Source: Eriocheir sinensis (taxonomy: Eukaryota > Arthropoda > Malacostraca > Decapoda > Varunidae). From it: a stretch of 64,000 bases of DNA. Position numbers and translations under genes: made by a program. The stretch covers positions 2,019,471-2,083,470 of the forward strand of contig NC_066577.1 of the NCBI RefSeq assembly GCF_024679095.1. Direction: 5' to 3'. The notes below the pieces were generated by a model. It was not told the DNA's origin, ran no database searches, and saw only the letters and a program-made list of their open reading frames with translations. This document shows positions 34,797-46,565 of this stretch, piece by piece (position 1 is the first letter of the stretch; each line of letters begins with the position of its first letter).

Positions 34797-36397
34797 TCTA
34801 AATACAATGTGTCATAGTTTTCATCTTGGCAACCGCTTCGATTACTTTAGTGTAGAAGGACAACAGGTTAGTAAAGCAAGACCAACCCATTGCGAATCCA
34901 TGCTGTGAATCATGAATTAAACTGTGCTTTTCTAGATGGTCCCGAATGCTCCCGGCTATAATTGACCCCAACATCTTTCCTACAACTGATGTTAAGCTAA
35001 TTGGGCGATAATTTGAGGTGGCTGACTTGTCTCCCTTTGAAAATCGGCGTCACATTAGCTACTTTCCATTGATTGGGCACATACCCAGAAATTACCGACA
35101 TCTTAAAGATATCGGTAAGCGGGCCACTGAGGACCTCCTTGCACTCTTTCAGCACCCTTGGGAATACTTCGTCTGAGCCCGGCGATTTGTTTTTCTTCAA
35201 CCTACCAATCTCATCCTGGACTACTTGCCTAGTGATGATCACATCCCTCAACTTGTCGTTCCCTTAGCCCTCATATACCTGAACTCTCTCCGGAATGGTT
35301 GTTAGATTTACCTGCGTGAAAACTGAGAGGAAATAGTCATTCATCATTTGGCTCATATCTTCTCCATTCTCGACGAGGTCACTTGTGTTTGTTTTCAACG
35401 GTCCGATTTTGTCCCTTGTTTTCGTTCTGTACAATTTGAAGAAGCCCTTGGGATCGCTCTTGGCCTCGTTGGCTACCCTAATTTCATAACTTCTTTTTGC
35501 TAGGCGGGAGTTTCTCTTCACCAACCTGGTTAGCTCAACATACCTACCCCTGAGGTGGGTCTCTCCGTTCTTTATTTTCCTATAAATTCCTCTCTTTAAA
35601 CCTATCTCATGCTTGAGTCTGCGGGTCATCCATTTGGGGTTGTTATTTTCCTTCCTACGTGCTTGGTAAGGGATATGCTATCTCTGACCCTCTGCAATTA
35701 CTCTAACTAAATTATTGTAGGTCATTTCTACATGACTTCCCTGTCTTTCCGGCTCCAGCCCTGAGATCTGGCCCTCATCCAGCCCTAAGGTTCCCCAATT
35801 TACCTCCTCAAGGTGTCTTCTAAGCCCCTCATAATCAGCTTTTCTAAAGTCAGGCACCAACACAGGGTTGAGTTCATTGGTCACCGCCCAGTCTAATTTA
35901 AACCTAATTTCCTTGTGATCACTGCCACCTAATTCTCCCCCAACATCTAGCTCACTGATCATATTCTCGTTGTTAGTCAGGACTAAGTCTAAAATGATAT
36001 TTCCTATGGTGGGCTCATTTACTGCCTGATTGAGAAAATTATCATGTATTATTTTCAGAAAATCCTCAGATTCTAGATTACCCACCACGCCTTCCTAATC
36101 TATATTCCTATAGTTAAAATCCCCCATTATGCAGAAATTTTTGCTCCTGCTCGCCCTGCCTACCTCTTGCAGTAATATATCAGTGTCCTGCCTGCTAAGG
36201 TTGGGTGGCCTGTAAAGAACAACTAGAATTAGTTTGTCTTTCCCTTTGTGGACGTCCACCCAAACTGATTCTGAGTCGCCATTTGTTTGAACAGAGCTGT
36301 TAGCGGAATATTTAGGTGTGTCTTTAACATAAAGTGTAAACCCCCTCCCCTTCTTCCCTTTCTATCTTTGTGAAACATCTGATAACCATCTATTTCA

Positions 36398-36754
36398 TAG
36401 GCGGTGGCTGAGCAGATAGCGAGACGGCCCCGCGTTCAGGAGGAGGCTCAATCCCCGACCGGTGCCACCAAGCTGGGATTTTTCAGCCGCCGCCGAGTGG
36501 CTTAAAACTATCCACATGCTGTCCAGAAGACCACCTATCAACCCAGACTCTAGATTCTAGAATTAAAGATGAGTTCCGGGAGGGCAGCATGAGCCAATGC
36601 AAGATGGCGCCACTATAAACATTCGACTGCGCCAGAACGGGCTGGGCCGACCATCAGGACCCACCGAGAAGAAGCCTTGGACCGACCATCAGGATCCACC
36701 GGGAAGAAGCCTGCCGGCGCAATAGGCCAAGACGTTAAAAAAAAAAAAAAAAAA
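36398..36754 (+). mobile_element. SINE-1 copy d (full length, leucine/serine-like head)
   Basis: Head ggcggtggctgagcagatag ... CTCAATCCCC ... ccggtgccacca, then the full body including gcatgagccaatgcaag, two gaccatcagg-type blocks, ggcgcaataggc and an A17 tail. It lies inside the LINE-D endonuclease, opposite in orientation. The GGCGGTGGCTGAGC start resembles the class II tRNAs (Leu/Ser), which is only a suggestion. Confidence 0.87.
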
Positions 36755-36986
36755 ATCCGACATGAAGTTTTTGTTTGCAGTATCCACCCATGTTTCCGTG
36801 ATAGCTATAATGTCGAATTTCTCGACACATGCTTTCCCCTCAGTAGATCTATCTTGTTCCTGAGACTCCTACTGTTGGTGTAATAAGCCGTTCCCCCGTC
36901 CTTTCTTACATCCTTTCGATCACCCCTGCGCCCCCTAGTCCCAGTCTGCGATACATAGCCACTGATGACAGGCCCTCCCCCCTCGC

Positions 36987-37496
36987 CTACTCTAAAAAAT
37001 CCTGTAGGGTGCTAAGTGATCGCTCGAGGGAGTCTGTGAGAACCTTCACCCCCTGAAGCGACAGGTGCACTCCATCCTTGGCATACAAGGTGCCTTTATC
37101 GTAGAAGAGGTCCCAATTATCCAGGAAAAGCCAACCATTTCGCTTACAGTGGGCCGCCAGCATGCTGTTTACTGCTAAGGCACTGGAAAGCCCTCCCTCA
37201 CCCACCCTCCTCGGCAACACACCACAACGGCTGGCACCCCCTCCCTCGAAGTCTCTCACTTTGGCGAATGATTCCCTGAAGCGCCGAAATATCTCTTCGC
37301 TACCCACTCTACCAATGTCATTACCCCCGAAACTGCAGAAGACGATAGGCTGTGTCCCCTCCCCTGCTAAAATTTCCTCCATTCTGTCAGAGACGTGCTG
37401 GATGCCCGCCCCGGGAAAGCACACTCGTAGCCTATTTTCCTTATCCCTTGAACAAAAGTACCTGTCAATGAACCTGACTTGAGAGTCCCCAACCAT
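36987..37496 (-). CDS. SGNH (GDSL-like) hydrolase domain of LINE-D ORF1
   Basis: Open frame of 169 residues carrying the complete block set of SGNH hydrolases: MVGDSQVRF with the nucleophile Ser at residue 5, FPGAGIQHV with the oxyanion Gly, FCSFGGNDIG with Asn at residue 59, and AKDGVHLSLQG with Asp 141 and His 144. It ends at a TAG, and the endonuclease frame (YTNSRSLRNKIDLL near 36880) begins about 100 bases further on. The frame may extend upstream of the Met (FKRRVL) towards the AGG microsatellite at 37561. An esterase domain of this fold is established in ORF1 of CR1-like LINEs, so it belongs to the retroelement and not to a host lipase. Its substrate is unknown. This is the best preserved part of the copy. 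Confidence 0.85.
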   Translation of the reverse strand: MVGDSQVRFIDRYFCSRDKENRLRVCFPGAGIQHVSDRMEEILAGEGTQPIVFCSFGGNDIGRVGSEEIFRRFRESFAKVRDFEGGGASRCGVLPRRVGEGGLSSALAVNSMLAAHCKRNGWLFLDNWDLFYDKGTLYAKDGVHLSLQGVKVLTDSLERSLSTLQDFLE

Positions 37497-37560
37497 CAGG
37501 ACTCTTCTCTTAAAAACTGTCAGTAGACGGAACGGAAGCCGCTACAGGTGGAGATGGAGC

Positions 37561-37706
37561 GGCGGAAGAGGAGGAGGAGGAAGGGGAGGAGGAGGAGGAG
37601 GAGGAGGAGGAGGAGGAGGAGGAGGAGGAGGAGGAGGAGGAGGAGGAGGAGGAGGAAGGGGAGGAGGAGAAGGAGGAGGAGGAGGAGGAGGAGGAGGAGG
37701 CCGAAC
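37561..37706. repeat. (AGG)n microsatellite
   Basis: About 140 bp of AGG with a few AAG interruptions, between the LINE-D SGNH ORF and SINE-1 copy c. Leu or Ser homopolymer ORFs here are artefacts. Confidence 0.95.
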
Positions 37707-38077
37707 TGGTAGCGTACTGGGCCCACATTCACCGCGTGATGGACGACGCGGGTTCGAATCCCCACGCTACCACCTCGGATTTTTCGGTCACCGCCGAGTG
37801 GCTTAAAACTACCCACATGCTGTCCTGAAGACCACCCATCAACCCGGACTCTAGAGGAAGCCGTCCAAGCGAATCAAGAACGAGTTCCGGGGGGGGCAGC
37901 ATGAGCCAATGCAAGATGGTGCCACTATAAACACTCGCCTGCGCCAGAACGGGCTGGGCCGACCATCAGGCCCCACCTGGAAGAAGCCTTGGGCCGACCA
38001 TCAGGCCCCACCGGGAAGATGCCTACCGGCGCAATAGGCAGCAACGTAAAAAAAAAAAAAAAAAGAAAAAAAAAAAA
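37707..38077 (+). mobile_element. SINE-1 copy c (head subtype as copy a)
   Basis: Begins ggtagcgtactgggcccaca, with B box GGTTCGAATCC near 37753, full body, both gaccatcaggccccacc blocks, ggcgcaataggcagcaacgt and a long A-rich tail to about 38077. Very similar to copy a (34286-33896), so the two are recent. It follows directly on the AGG tract. Confidence 0.9.
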
Positions 38078-38300
38078 ACACAAAGGAAGAACAAACAACA
38101 GCAGACCTGCTGGTCCTTACGAGGCTGTTTGTGACAAGCTACACTATCTAATCAAAGGTGGAAGATGAAGGACAGCAAAAGCGAAGACTCCTCCCCACCC
38201 CCCATCCCTCCAGCCAAAGCTGGCAGGAAAGGAAAAAGAGCCATGCAGCATGGAAAAACTGCATGGAAATTATGTAGGAAAGAGGAAAGAACTACCATTA
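38078..38300 (+). repeat. dispersed repeat R220, copy 2
   Basis: Matches 21098-21318. Here the plus frame 38165-38377 is open for 70 residues: MKDSKSEDSSPPPIPPAKAG, then a basic stretch (RKGKRAMQHGK). The conserved Met, the Pro tract and the basic region in two copies could be the start of a LINE ORF1 or simply a conserved non-coding repeat. Confidence 0.68.
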
Positions 38301-39902
38301 CTACTACCACTAACCGGGCGATAAAAGCGGACAAGGACACCAGTATTCGAAAGAACTTAACGTTATTACGACAATGAGTAATATCTTAGTTGCTGGTTGG
38401 ATTCAAAATACTTGTCTAATCTATTCTTGAAGGCCGTAACTGTTTTACTATCAACGACATCACAGGGTAGAGAGTTCCAAACATTAACAACTCGATTGAA
38501 GAAGAAGTGTTTAGCCTCGTACGACGAGAATCTTTTACCACTTATCTTCAAATTGTGATTTCTTCTTGCTCTATTTGATCGATCAATTGTAAAGTAATCT
38601 TCCGCATTAATATCACTGAATCCTTTAAACATTTTAAACACTTCTCTTAGATCGCCTCGCATTCTTCGTTTTGATAGGCTGAATAAATTTACTTCTTTAA
38701 GCTTTTGTTCATATGACAAATTTCTCAACCTAGGAATCATCTTTGTTACTCTTCGTTGAACCCGTTCCAACTTTTCTATGTCTTTTCTGTAGTAGGGAGA
38801 CCAAAACTGTACACAGTACTCTAGACGGGGTCGAACCTACGAATTATACAGTTTTAATATTACTTTTTTCCGATTTATTATTAAAGACTCGTCCGATGAA
38901 GCCAACCAATTTGTTTGCAGTTTTAACTACCTCTGAACAATGCTGACCAGGCCTTAAATCGCTTGATATAGTGATTCCAAGATCCTTTTATTTACTTACT
39001 GCAGAAGAAGTTGTTATTTTTCCGATGTGCAACATTTTACATTTGTCAACGTAAAATTTCATTTGCCATTGATTGGCCCAACGTGCAAGTCGATCTAGAT
39101 CTGATTGTAAAGCTTCTTCGTCGAGTGTCGCAGTTACTTTACTAACAATTTTTGTGTCCTCAGCAAATTTTGATACTTTGCAAATGAGCCCATCATCGAT
39201 ATCATTAACATAAATTAAGAAGAGCATGGGGCCAAGCACTGATCCTTGAGGTGCGCCGCTTCTGACATCGAGCCAGTTAGATGTAACACCGTTTAGAACT
39301 ACTCTCTGTTTCCGCTCAGAGAGCCAGTCCACAAGCCAATTGTGAATGTTACCCGAGATACCGTGCGCCAGTAGTTTGCTGATCAATCGTTGATGGGGGA
39401 CCTTATCAAATGCCTTTTGAAAATCCAGATATATGATATCTACTGATCTACTTTCATCAAACACCTCAAAAATATAATGAAAAAAATCAAGTAAGATAGT
39501 CAAACATGAACGTTTACTACGGAAGCCATGCTGCGAATTATTTATTATATTATTTTCTTCGAAGAATTTCACCATATTGTCGTGAATGATAGTCTCCATT
39601 AACTTACAAACAATCGATGTCAGGCTAATTGGTCGATAGTTTCCTGGATGAGACTTGTCCCCCTTTTTGAAAATTGGTGACATTTGCAAGTTTCCAATCC
39701 GACGGAACTTTTCCAGCTGTTAAAGATTTATTGAATATGATGGAGAGCGGTTTACAAATTTGATGTTTGATTTCTTTTAAGACCCTAGGGGTAATTTTGT
39801 CTGGACCAGGAGCTTTGCTTACTTTAATCTTTTCAATTGTGCGTAAAATGTCACTTTCTACGATGAGCACGCCACTTAACATCTTTTCGGTCCTTCTAAC
39901 CT
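38301..39902 (-). mobile_element. LINE-F copy 1, RT region
   Basis: 5'-truncated LINE. 39882-39625 has KAPGPDKITPRVLKEI. After a frame shift near 39680, 39689-38988 carries IFKKGDKSHPGNYRPISLTS, YLDFQKAFDKVPHQRL, SGAPQGSVLGP and a catalytic box altered to FAEDTK (Asp to Glu). After a further break near 38985-38770, 38770-38366 gives RVQRRVTKMIPRLRNLSYEQ, RRMRGDLREVFKMF and RVVNVWNSLPCDVV. Its right end meets the long AGG tract at 39903. It is related to the LINE-F copy at 42868-56345. The altered catalytic residue and frameshifts make it inactive. Confidence 0.88.
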
Positions 39903-40780
39903 CCTAGGAAGTAGGGGAGAAGGAAGGAGAGGAGGAGGAGGAGGAGGAGGAGGAGGAGGAGGAGGAGGAGGAGGTGGAGGAGGAGGAGGAGGAGGAGGAG
40001 GAGGAGGAGGAGGAGGAGGAGGACGTTGAAGGGAAAGATGGAGAAAAGGAGGTGGCGGAGGAAGTGGTGGAGGAGGAGGAAGAGGAGGAGGAGGAGGAGG
40101 AGGAGGAGGAGGAGGGGAAGAAGGAGGAGGAGGAGGAGGAGGAGGAGGAGGAGGAGTGGCATATGGAGGGGAGGAGGAGGAGGATGAGGAGGAGGAGGAG
40201 GAGGAGGCGGAGGCCGAGGCGAAGGAGGGGACGGAGGAGGAGGAGGGGCAGAAGAAGAAGGAGGAGGAGGACGAGGAGGAGGAGAACGTTGAAGGGAAAG
40301 ATGGAGAAAAGGAGGTGGCGGAGGTGGCGGAGGAAGTGGTGGAGGAGGAGGAGGAGGAGGAGGAGGGGAAGAAGGAGGGGAGGAGGGGAGAAGGAGGGGA
40401 GGAGGAGGAGGAGGGGAAGAAGGAGGGGGAGGGGACGAAGGAGGGGGAGGAGGAGGAGGAGGAGGAGGAGGAGGAGGATGACGTTGAAGGGGAAGGTGGA
40501 GAGAAGGAGGTTGCTGAGGTGGTAGCGGAGGTGGCGGAGGAGGTGGCGGGAGAGGTTGGGGAGGAGGAGGAAGAGGGGGGGAGGAGGAGGGGACTGGGGA
40601 GGAGGAGGGGACCTGAAGGGAGGCGGGGGTGGTAGCGGCTGTGTGGGGGTGGGGAGGGGAGGCGAGGGTGGAGGAGAGAGGAGAGAGAAGGCAGGGTGAG
40701 GCGGATGAGGGGGAGGAGAAGGGGGGAGGAACTGGTGGGGGAGGGCGAGGGAAGGGGCGAGGAGGAACTTCCGCGAGTGG
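39903..40780. repeat. long AGG/GGA purine array with internal duplication
   Basis: About 670 bp of AGG-rich sequence, then GGGGAGG-rich sequence. A block gacgttgaagggaaagatgg occurs at 40022, 40285 and (as a variant) 40480, each followed by agaaaaggaggtggcgg-like sequence, so there is a higher-order unit of roughly 200-260 bp. Poly-Glu and poly-Pro ORFs on the two strands are artefacts. Confidence 0.92.
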
Positions 40781-41132
40781 AACGCCTGCTACACTCTGTC
40801 GTCAGGAGACCCTCCCTCAAAATTTCAGTGTCCCGTGTCAGCGCATGAATGGCATCCTCGAGTTGTCTGATGTTCCTTCAATCCTCCTTTGCCTTCATGC
40901 AAAACCGATATGAATCGATTGCCCCTTTGCTCGTTTTAAAATACTGGGGTGCTCTCTCCTCGCGTGCGTCAGACTGTATGTATTCCACAACCCTTTTTAA
41001 CATATATTTCTTAACCTACAGCTCTCCCTTTGAGGGCACTAACGGTGTGCGTATTTTGCGATGTCTATTCTCGGTTGAAAGGAGAAAGATGAAATGGCTG
41101 AGGCTAAATATTCATCGTCTTTTCGTATAACT
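40781..41132. other. unassigned
   Basis: Mixed sequence, with short ORFs 40849-41130 (+) and none recognised. No transposon end seen. Confidence 0.4.
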
Positions 41133-41226
41133 ACTACTAATATTACTACTACTACTACTACTACTACTACAACTACTACTACCAAAAGTACCACCACAAT
41201 AACCACCACCACCACCACTGCCACCA
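41133..41226. repeat. (ACT)n and (CCA)n tracts
   Basis: tactactactact runs, then accaccaccac runs with interruptions. Confidence 0.92.
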
Positions 41227-41713
<487 letters not shown>

Positions 41714-42179
41714 GGGAAGGTGGGTCAGAATGGCACAGGTGGGTAATATGGACCAGCCCGTTTTCTGTGTGTTTGCCTTCTGGCAGCTTTTGATATGGAT
41801 GTGGACTTACTCCTCGGCTCATTAGTCACCAGTAACATCGGGGCAAGTATGGACGCCGTCGTTTGTTTGTGTGTGAAAAATCCCAGAATATTTGATCACC
41901 AGCTGATCTATTGGTAAGGGTCTGATAAAATCGTGTTTGTAGGAATACTGTGACTCATAATTTCATGTGTTATTGCATGATTCTCTGGCGTTACTCTGTG
42001 AATGAGTCTGACTACTGAAACATTTTTCTGCACCGCCAATGTTCCGCTGGGATTGTTGTTAACATTTTCCTTGCCCTCGGGGCAAAACGGCCCACTTAAC
42101 AATAATTATTATTTTTTGCTGCTAACTAACTCACAACTTCAGTGAACAAAGATAAGGACAAAGTGTTTTCTGTCCCTTT
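41714..42179. other. unassigned
   Basis: Mixed AT-rich sequence without recognisable ORFs or repeats. Confidence 0.4.
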
Positions 42180-42545
42180 TATATGAATATTAATTTTATG
42201 TTCAGGAAGGTAACGTCACTTTTCATTATTTCGTGAGTTCATGCTGTTCATGCTGCTGAGCCAAAGAACAATTATTTTTGTAAAGCATAAAGAACCTTTT
42301 GTTCAGAAATGTAATTTCACCTTCACTTGTGAGTACTTTCATGAGATTTCATTGGTGTTCATGCTATTGAGCCACAGATCATCTGTTTTTGTAATGGAAT
42401 ATAAACTTTTATGTTCAGGAAGGTAATATATCACTCTTCATATGTGAGTAGTTTATAAGAATTCATTGTTGTTCATGCTACTGAGCCTAACAACAATTAT
42501 TTTCTAATGGAATAAGAGCCAGATTATTTTAGTTTTATGTTAAGT
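42180..42545. repeat. ~111-115-bp degenerate tandem repeat
   Basis: The word gttcatgctNNtgagcc occurs near 42246, 42357 and 42472, and ttatgttcaggaaggtaa near 42196 and 42409. Copies are about 75-85% alike and number between three and four. Confidence 0.75.
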
Positions 42546-42826
42546 AATCTTTCCAGTGTGATTCTCTATCAAAACGTATGTTTTGGCATGTTACCAAGCA
42601 TTTCCATATGAGGGCCATTTTGCCCCACCTGTGGCTATTTTATTTTTCTAGTTTTCATGAGTAAGGGATCCAAAGTAGTTCTTCCAAAAAGAGTTTAGTT
42701 TGTTTAATGATGAATAAAGATGACAAAAGCACCAACTGTATATGAATAAAGTACAAAATTGCAGCAAAATCTGGAGTATTACCAAGACTCCTAAAGCTAC
42801 CATCTTTTTTTGGAAGTTCAATCAAA

Positions 42827-42828
<2 letters not shown>
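42546..42828. other. unassigned AT-rich spacer
   Basis: Nothing recognised before the CT run. Confidence 0.4.

Positions 42829-42867
<39 letters not shown>
42829..42867. repeat. (CT)n microsatellite
   Basis: About 19 CT units, abutting the first coding words of LINE-F copy 2. Confidence 0.96.
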
Positions 42868-42868
<1 letters not shown>

Positions 42869-43350
42869 AAGCTTAAGAGAAAAGATCGATGAATTGCAGT
42901 GCCTAACTGAAACAGAAGACTTTGATGTAATTGCCGTAACTGAAACATTTATTGACACCGCTAATAATGACTTAATTTCTGAATATGATATAGATAACTT
43001 TATATTTTTCAATAAAGACCGAGTTAATCGTAGAGGTGGAGGAGTGGCTCCTTACAACAAAAGTAGCTTACAGCCCGTTGATAAAACACCAGAGGCCAGT
43101 ACTGTAGAACACGTGAGCGTGAGTACAAATACCGATCAATTAAAAATCAACATATCCGTCACTTACAGGCCTCCAGGCCAGTCACGCGAGGATGATGAAA
43201 TAATGTATAGCGTTTTGCAAAGAACTCTCTGAAACAGTGATGCATTGATTTTGGGCGATTTTAATCTACCGCATATAGACTGGCAGACACTCACGGGATC
43301 CGAGGGGGAATCGCACAGGATGTTAGACTTCGTTGAAAATAACTACCTTA
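42868..43350 (+). mobile_element. LINE-F copy 2, endonuclease part (left of the LTR insertion)
   Basis: The plus frame shows the APE endonuclease start: REKIDELQCLTETEDFDVIA, then VTETFIDTANNDL, NKDRVNRRGGGVA, ISVTYRPPGQ. After one stop (43230) the block LILGDFNLPHIDWQTL follows. It continues to FVENNYL at 43350, where the LTR element begins. The remaining part of this same copy resumes at 54036. The 5' end is truncated at the CT array. Confidence 0.9.
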
Positions 43351-44630
43351 TTTTAGACCCTTCTTTTCTTGTATTAAATCAACTCTTTTATCACTCATTA
43401 ATTACTCCATAAATGATCTCACTGTCTCGTATCCCTGGTAGCGTGATCCGGCTTAAGTTGTTATTGGAGACTGGTGTTCGGGGATAAACAAGGGAAAAAG
43501 ATAATATACATTTATTTAAAATTAAATGAAAGTAATTGCCTTACGCAATATTCTATGCTCAGACGATCATAACACTGGCATATTCAGCAATGGATACAAC
43601 ATATGACAAACGACATGTCTTAAACATAATACTACAATATGTGCTCAGTTGTTGCCAATAATAATAACACTCGTCGTTCCACAAGCAGTGGTTTGTATCT
43701 CTCTGCTTACATCACAATCATTATGTACTCTCTTCACAAAATCCTAATAACACATTCCTGTAGTATAATCTACTACAAGTCATGGAAACACATTATTTTA
43801 CCACACCTAGTGGTTTTACCTTTGCTTTACATCGCAAACAAATAATCACAATCCTGTCCCACTCACAATCCTACTTCACATCTCCTACATTATAATCTCC
43901 AGGACAATACAATCGGTTTCCCTTAGATTCTCAATTTCTACTCACGATTAAGATCACAACAGCCATTCTCGGCTGAGTGAGTAGCAGGTCTGCTTGAGGC
44001 GAGAACCAAGCTCGGTCTACCTATATCACTGATTTCTAGGCCACATTTTTCTTTGCTTTAGGCGGACTTACATCCTTGACACGCCCTTAATTTTCTACAT
44101 AACCAATGGCCAATACTTCCTGTCACACCCATCTGCTCCCTCATTATGTTGTATTGTTTTACTTCTCCTGCTATTCGTGAGTCAGTCTTAAGACACTCCC
44201 ACAGTGATTTTTCTGTTAAATTATTGGCTCATAACATGTCGCCACAACTGACGTCACAGGTCAGTGTCTTTTTCAATGGTTGTTCACACTTTCTGACCAC
44301 GCCCACTGGGCATCTGTTTTCTGTATCTGAGTCTGGGTATCTGTTTTCCTTTACCCTCGTTGTTTCCCCTCTTTGGTACTTGAGATGCTTACACTGTTAT
44401 ATATGTCACTTTTTTTGTTAGTGTTTGTCCTGTCAGATGTCTACACAGTTGTATACCTGCCTTTCCTCTCTGGGTATCTGTTTTCCTTTACCTTCGTTGT
44501 TTCCCCTCTTTTGTACTTGAGATGTTTACACTTATATGTATGTCACCCTTTTTGTTAGTGTTTGTCCTGTCAGGTGTTTACACACTTGTATATCTCACTC
44601 CTCTGTTTCCTCGTTTTCTGGGTCCTGACA
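43351..44630 (-). repeat. 3' LTR of the Gypsy-type element
   Basis: 1,280 bp, beginning TGTCAGGACC and ending GGGTCTAAAA on the element strand. It differs from the 5' LTR at about three substitutions and one single-base indel. An AATAAA lies on the element strand near 43511-43516. The env-like stop codon (44578) falls inside this LTR. Two short plus ORFs repeated in both LTRs are not genes. Confidence 0.95.
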
Positions 44631-45417
44631 TTACTTCCCCTTCCGGAAGATCTCGCCCCTGAGATCTCACAGGTGTTGGTGGAGAAGATACGCCTTGCAA
44701 TGTCTGCAGTTGGTTCGAGTCTGGAATTAGGCGGCGTCGTGCGTAGCGTAGGACATAGGAATACCCCACGGCAGACGTTACCAGCAGAAGAACCAGGATC
44801 ACGACAATGGCGAAGACAATCCACCAATGGATTGCGGGTTGAAAGGGCTGATCCGGCTCGACCACATAATTTAGGGGCTGCAAGCCAGCTGTTAGCTCCT
44901 GTAGGGGGATGGACTCAGCACTGCGAAGAGAACCTTGCCGAAGCATCAATATCACATAAACCGTCAGTCTGACAGTATGTCTGAATACAGGATGGGTAGG
45001 GCATGTGAGTGTCAGAGTGATGGGGGAGGCACGTGAACAGTTCAAGTATCCAGGACCTTTATAAACATAGGGGGGAAATGTTTTCAAGACTATTGTGTGG
45101 CAGAGGTTGATCACTGACTCATGTTTCAAGAAAGCAGCCGATTCACAAGAGGCTGCGTTACTAGCCTCATAGATGGGGCCTGTGGGAGGACAAACTAACA
45201 TATGGTTATTCTTGTTACAGTGTTTTATACTAGAAAGCATAAAATATATTTTCCTATTCTCACTGAAGGCAATACATCTTGAATCAACACTATACATAAG
45301 AAAGTAAGTGCTATTCTGCACAGAAAATGGAAGGGAGTCGATTCGAAAGACATCAAAGGTGTCAATCGGATCTCCTCGCAAAGGTTTGGTGAAATAGAAA
45401 TTACGAGAATAGTGCAA
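44578..45417 (-). pseudogene. env-like glycoprotein, C-terminal part
   Basis: An open frame of 279 residues in the env position, between integrase and 3' LTR. It is cysteine-rich between residues 48 and 139, with one strong membrane segment at about residues 198-221 (IVFAIVVILVLLLVTSAVGY) followed by a basic juxtamembrane RYARRR and a short tail. This is the architecture of a class I fusion-type envelope transmembrane region, as in errantiviruses. Related residues upstream of the first Met lie in other frames with stops, so the N-terminal portion is broken. Assignment rests on position and topology more than on sequence identity. Confidence 0.6.
44631..44644 (-). other. polypurine tract
   Basis: On the element strand GGAAGGGGAAGTAA lies directly before the TGTCAGG start of the 3' LTR, where plus-strand priming is expected. 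Confidence 0.75.
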
Positions 45418-46565
45418 AGCCGTTGTCCTGGAGGACAGTTATTACATCCCTATATAGAGCTAAAAAATCAAGAACTGCAAGGCACAAAAGACCTGGAGGC
45501 CGAGCCTAGGCTTCCTTTAATGTACTGAACAACTGTTTGTTTCACATAATGGTTGGAGTTATGTATGTTTGCAGGGGAGCCTGCAGACTCAAATATAAAT
45601 CTTGTATACCTGGTCTTATGTGTCTCAATGCTAAGTCAAAATATAACAATTCTTGTAGGAGCTTTTTTCTCTTCCTAATGCCATAGTCTATAGTAAAATG
45701 GCGCACAACTTAGTTCAATACATCTACAGCTGAATATAGCCTATTAAAGGCAGATTGCATGGCATGCATATTACTTAATGATGTTGAGTTTTCCATAATA
45801 AACATTTAACTATATAACATCTTTCTCAGTTAATGACTCTAGTCCTCTATTTTTTCATGAATAGCATCAACTTGAGCCTGGGTCGCGGTACCAAATAGGT
45901 TATTAGACAAGGATCCTCAAAAAAATTATTTCCCGTTTTTTTTTATTTTTTTTTTTTTATAATTCATAGAAGCATGCAGTCTTGAATAGTAGTCATCACA
46001 TAGCCTAAAACTTTTCTTAGATGATGCAACAATGAACTGAATTCGTTTTCAAAATTAAAGAGTGTGTATTTTTTTGCTTTTACAGCTGGATACTCAGGTG
46101 ACATTTGAATAACATTTCAAGTAACGAAGCAGTTAAAATCCGTGCTTTATATAATGCAGCTAAAACATCGTCTGTGAGGCTAAACGGTACTATAGTCTCT
46201 GTCTGTGAGGACTATAATATAGATAGTATGTTGGTGTGAAACTTTGGCCAGCACGTGTTGGGGACTCCTGTTGTGTCAATGAGTCGTACACCGAAAGAGT
46301 CAAATCAATCTGTTGTTTATTTCGTCATAATTCCGCTCAATTATTGCATTTTCATCCTTATACATTATTCCTGTTTTATATCGTATTAGTTTTGACACTA
46401 CATTAGGCAACTCTTGTACCGTCGAAGAGCGAAGGCTTTATCTATGCCGAGGTGGCTCTGAAAGTTTGGGAGTAACCTGAGAAGGTAGGGCCTGTGCATC
46501 AGCTGTTTATTGCTGGTGTAGAACGAACATTATTTAATGTGTCATGAGTAGCAGTCACCTCTCCG
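45418..46565 (-). other. broken env N-terminal region, no long ORF
   Basis: No frame stays open for 60 codons. Short coding-like patches in different frames abut the env-like ORF. An irregular T-rich run lies at 45937-45960. Some of it may also have been a spliced leader or intron region. Confidence 0.4.

Larger units (their letters stand above)
33330..37515 (-). mobile_element. LINE-D long copy: SGNH ORF, EN, RT; broken by SINE-1 insertions
   Basis: One element in four pieces: 33330-33895, 34287-34633, 34797-36397 and 36755-37515. From its 5' side: an SGNH hydrolase (37496-36987); EN start with FDIIAITETW near 36770, interrupted by SINE-1 and resuming with GYQMFHKDRKGKKGRGF near 36380, then FCIMGDFNYRNID and LGGSDHKEIRF; a linker with VANEAKSDPKGFFK; RT start with KKNKSPGSDEVFPRVLKE and HDSQHGF. 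The central palm (the YLDF to VPQGS part) is missing where the second SINE-1 lies. RT resumes with KFADDTKIGR and MEFNVGKCSILSVG, and the C-terminus ends at 33392. Tail octamers are eroded (aatataagaacg). Inactive. Confidence 0.9.

Noticed and set aside
36987..37496. A host GDSL lipase gene
   Set aside because: It is followed in the same orientation by the LINE-D endonuclease and RT, and LINE-E has the same arrangement, so it belongs to the retroelement.
39876..40820. 314-residue Ser/Pro ORF (-) and poly-Glu ORFs (+)
   Set aside because: Products of the AGG array in different frames, with no non-repetitive domain.
43639..43845. ORF repeated at 53043-53249 as a duplicated gene
   Set aside because: It is the same position in the two LTRs, on the strand opposite to the element's genes.
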